From the NCBI RefSeq assembly GCF_019659805.1, contig NZ_JAIFRO010000003.1, positions 275,370 through 339,369 on the forward strand: a stretch of 64,000 nt of DNA, in the 5' to 3' direction. This stretch comes from Bartonella raoultii (GTDB taxonomy: Bacteria > Pseudomonadota > Alphaproteobacteria > Rhizobiales > Rhizobiaceae). Of the stretch, positions 61,288 to 64,000 are shown in pieces (the first letter of the stretch is position 1; every line of letters begins with the position of its first letter). The notes under the pieces are model-generated. The model was not told the DNA's origin, made no database searches, and saw only the letters and a program-made list of their open reading frames with translations. The position numbers and the translations under genes were made by a program.

Positions 61288-62472
61288 TTATGCAATACTA
61301 CCTCTTTTCCAAAGGCAATACTGACAAATTCCGGAAGAAAAAAAGAGTGCTAAAGCACCACAAATAATGGAAAATACAATAGGATGTGGACTAAACTGTA
61401 GAAAGCTTGCTAACAGAGATCCTAATATTTGACCAAAACCATAAGTTAAAGTAACCAATCCAAGCAGATTTATGCTAAACGGTGCATGTAAATGCTTAGC
61501 TAATGGCATAACCAAAGAGGTTGTCCCCATAAAGGTAAACCCAAACCCTATGCAACCAAGAACTATCAGTACAGGAAACTGGCTGAAAAGCGTTAACAAT
61601 ACACATCCTCCTTGGATAAGCAAATTGAGCATCAAGCAACGTAATATCCCCCACCGATGTACTGCCCATAACCAAACAAAACAACTAGGAATAATAGCTA
61701 TTCCAACCAGTGACCATAAATGATTAGCCAATAGTTGGAAATGAAATGTTTTCACCATCAAAGGCAGATATGTCGCAACAATGATATAACCAATCCCAGC
61801 GAACCCATAAAGCAAAGCAAGTTCCCACCAAATAATATTTTCTTTTGCCAATGATTTATGAAAAGAAAATTGTGTTTCATCAACATGACGTGGAAACAAA
61901 ATAAATAGCAAAAGTAACAATATAAAAGATATGCAACCTGCTCCAAGCCAAATATTTTGCACACCCAACGACTTGTACAAAGCAATATTAACGTATTCAT
62001 TGCCCAATAGAATACCAGCTCCTACACCTGCATAAAGCGAAGCGATAACTCGCACATTGTGGCTATATTGCATAACTGTAATAGAACCAAAAATCATCAT
62101 TGCCGCACTCCCAATACCAGCAGCAAAGCGGATTAAAATAACCAAGTAAAAATTTGTGATAAATGCCATGGCAACAATAAGTACACTCGTCATTATGGCT
62201 GCACCTAATAATATACAAGGGGCAAAAGATATCTTTCCAATTTTACTAAACGAAAAGAATATACTCCCAACTAAATAGCCACCATAGTTAGCGCTGGCTA
62301 TATAAGAAAGTTAATTAAAAGTAAACAATCCCTCATCCAACATAACTGGCAATACCGGTGTATAGAAAAATCGCCCGAGCCCCATCCCTAAAACCATAAT
62401 AACCATACCAAATGCAGCGATTTTAAAATAATTCAAACCTTGATAATTATCTTTTTCCCCCATTACCCTCAT
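61288..62472 (-). pseudogene. MFS transporter (YbfB/YjiJ-like), nonsense mutation
   Basis: A 394-codon frame coding for a 12-helix major facilitator protein. The start [20 protein letters not shown] and the motif [17 protein letters not shown] (first helix, typical of the YbfB/YjiJ family) are followed at codon 54 by TAA (62311-62313). The frame then continues unbroken (LSYIASANYGGYLVGSIFF) to 61288. The stop probably arose from CAA by one C-to-T change. The rest, from ATG 62193, is a clean frame. The transporter is probably inactive; the substrate is unknown. ATGs at 62472 and 62463 are both possible starts. Confidence 0.85.
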
Positions 62473-62938
62473 TCCCTTAACTGGTATCCCCTTCCACCTG
62501 CATTTTATCTCATTGTAATAGCAATTATTTCAAAGAATAAAATCAGATAATTAAAACAAGTAGGGCAACAAACTAATAATCGATTGTCAATAGCAATAGA
62601 TGAATTAAACCTTGTTTCCTCGTTTTATACGAGGCATGTATGATGACATTTTTCACAAAATTTTTTATTTTAAAACAATCGTGGCTAAAATTCTCTTATT
62701 GAAAAACACAATTATAACATCAAAAAATTGAATAAAAGGCAATATAAGAGAAATCTACCTCTTAAAAGCATTCATCAGTATGCACATGATCCGCCAATAA
62801 ATACTAAAAGCATGAAAACAGAAAGAAGGGGCCCTTAATTGTATTATGATGCATACTCATACTTCAATTATGAAAAAAGATGTTGTTTACACAATTACAT
62901 CTTTCCTGTACAAAAAATGTAAAATTTGGTGGTCTCCT
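62473..62938. other. Divergent intergenic region
   Basis: The region between the MFS pseudogene and the hydrolase gene should hold both promoters. No convincing -35/-10 pair or operator was identified. A longer open frame for the hydrolase reaches back to 62846, but its extra 31 residues are not typical of the family. Confidence 0.4.
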
Positions 62939-63547
62939 ATGATTAATAATATTTACTGCGTTGGACTCAATTATATTAAACATATTCATGAACTGGGTAA
63001 TGTTGTTGAAGATGAGCCTGTTATATTCAGCAAACCAAACAGTTCACTCATTTTAGGAAATAAAATTTATCTTCCTGTTTTTTCTAAAGAAATACATTTT
63101 GAAACTGAAATTGTGCTAAAAATCTCAAAGGATACTTTTATGGTCGATGAGATAGAAGCTCAGAAATGCTATGATGCTTTAGCAGTAGGTCTTGATCTAA
63201 CAGCGAGAGATTTGCAAACAAAACTGAAAGAGAAAAAACTTCCTTGGCTTTTGTCTAAAGGATTTAAAGGAGCAGCATATGTCTCCAACTTTATAAACAA
63301 GGAAAAAATAAACAATCCAATAACTTTTGAAATGAAACTAAATGGTAAAACTGTGCAACTTGGCAATACGAAAGATATGATCTTTAGTTTTGAAAAAATA
63401 ATTTCCTTTTTAAGTCGCTACATTCAGTTGAAAAGTGGAGATATAATATATACAGGCACTCCACAGGGAGTGGGTAAACTTTCTTCATTTGATAACATTG
63501 AATTATATCTAAAGGATAGATTAATTGCAGAATTAGAGGTACAATGA
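62939..63547 (+). CDS. Fumarylacetoacetate hydrolase-family protein (YcgM-like)
   Basis: A 202-residue FAH-domain enzyme most like E. coli YcgM, which belongs to a group of acylpyruvate hydrolases and oxaloacetate decarboxylases. Visible are IYCVGLNYIKHIHELGN, the metal-binding HFETEIVL (Glu-x-Glu), the aspartate in GLDLTARDLQ and the closing TGTPQGVG. The ATG at 62939 aligns with the usual start, though its ribosome site is weak; a start at 62846 or 62849 would add about 31 residues. The substrate cannot be told from sequence. Confidence 0.88.
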   Translation: MINNIYCVGLNYIKHIHELGNVVEDEPVIFSKPNSSLILGNKIYLPVFSKEIHFETEIVLKISKDTFMVDEIEAQKCYDALAVGLDLTARDLQTKLKEKKLPWLLSKGFKGAAYVSNFINKEKINNPITFEMKLNGKTVQLGNTKDMIFSFEKIISFLSRYIQLKSGDIIYTGTPQGVGKLSSFDNIELYLKDRLIAELEVQ

Positions 63548-64000
63548 ATTAGCAAATACTAACCTTGTTTTCTCTTATTATTTAGTCATCTTACTTAAGA
63601 GCAACTTAAGCGTTCTATAATTGATATTTTAATATAATGAGTCAACAAGGCTAAAGAAAAAGATATTCATGTTACAAGATTGTATACAATAATATATGGG
63701 GGATTTTCATATGAAATATGTCAGTAATTATTCTCAACAATAGTATGCACTATTTTTTAGGAAACTTAATGGGAATCTTTTATTTATTATATAATAAAAA
63801 ATCGCTTAAATTTAAAAGAAAACATATAAAAAATAGAAATAATGCCAAAGATAAAATTTAAATCAATGGTATGAAGTGGTTTTATAGCGCCAATACTCAC
63901 TGTCTAAATTAAAAGGTAAAAAAGGGATAATCTATCATCCTGATTAATACAATATTTTATAAGGTGATAAGCATATTATCACTTATATATATAATAATTC
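63548..64000. other. Non-coding end of window
   Basis: AT-rich sequence with no open frame of note, no tRNA and no clear terminator on either strand. Confidence 0.5.

Noticed and set aside
61005..61295. 97-codon hydrophobic frame after the MFS pseudogene
   Set aside because: No ribosome-binding site, no recognisable family, and composition typical of AT-rich non-coding DNA.

Overview
The window is AT-rich alphaproteobacterial chromosome, most likely Bartonella. The reasons are the rhizobial gene orders (nuoN-birA-rnj-proS-lolCD and sdhE-mfd), an invasion-associated locus B family protein, a BirA without a DNA-binding domain, and low-GC codon use with long AT-rich gaps. The species cannot be fixed from sequence alone.

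Positions 1-40650 are conserved core. A cysteine desulfurase gene leads into sufB, whose operon runs off the left edge. Next come an alpha/beta hydrolase, tyrS, a single-cysteine Bcp peroxiredoxin, prfB with its programmed +1 frameshift, PBP1A, an AMIN-domain amidase, rne with a long structured leader, an IalB-family secreted protein, mfd and sdhE. These are followed by a leftward block of lolD-lolC-proS-rnj-birA and a complete 14-gene respiratory complex I operon, read nuoA to nuoN on the minus strand.

Positions 40650-53800 are an accessory island. It begins beside tRNA-Asp and tRNA-Val and ends at tRNA-Ser. It holds a HTH regulator, a 5'-truncated adenine methylase, a HigBA-like toxin-antitoxin pair with a palindromic operator, decayed copies of a YdcK-like beta-helix repeat protein, and one very large single-chain (type ISP) restriction-modification enzyme. 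Three diverged copies of an unusual non-coding element (AT-rich core with G-rich repeated flanks) surround the enzyme gene, two on one side and one inverted on the other. Phage gene scraps, one apparently from a primase, lie next to the third copy.

Positions 53570-60440 hold a prophage remnant: the tail operon of a P2-like phage in the order FI, FII, E/E', T, U, X, D, read leftward and visibly richer in GC than its surroundings. It includes the P2-type -1 frameshift in E/E'. It is decayed: the sheath gene lacks its 5' part and carries a frameshift, and the tape-measure gene has an in-frame stop. A diverged direct repeat of about 160 bp bounds the block, and its right copy is fused to the broken sheath gene.

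Positions 60440-64000 return to sparse chromosome: a 4-oxalocrotonate tautomerase-like gene, an MFS transporter killed by one nonsense codon, and a fumarylacetoacetate hydrolase-family gene. Gene starts were moved from the longest open frame to the best supported codon wherever the longest frame began with TTG or lacked a ribosome-binding site.
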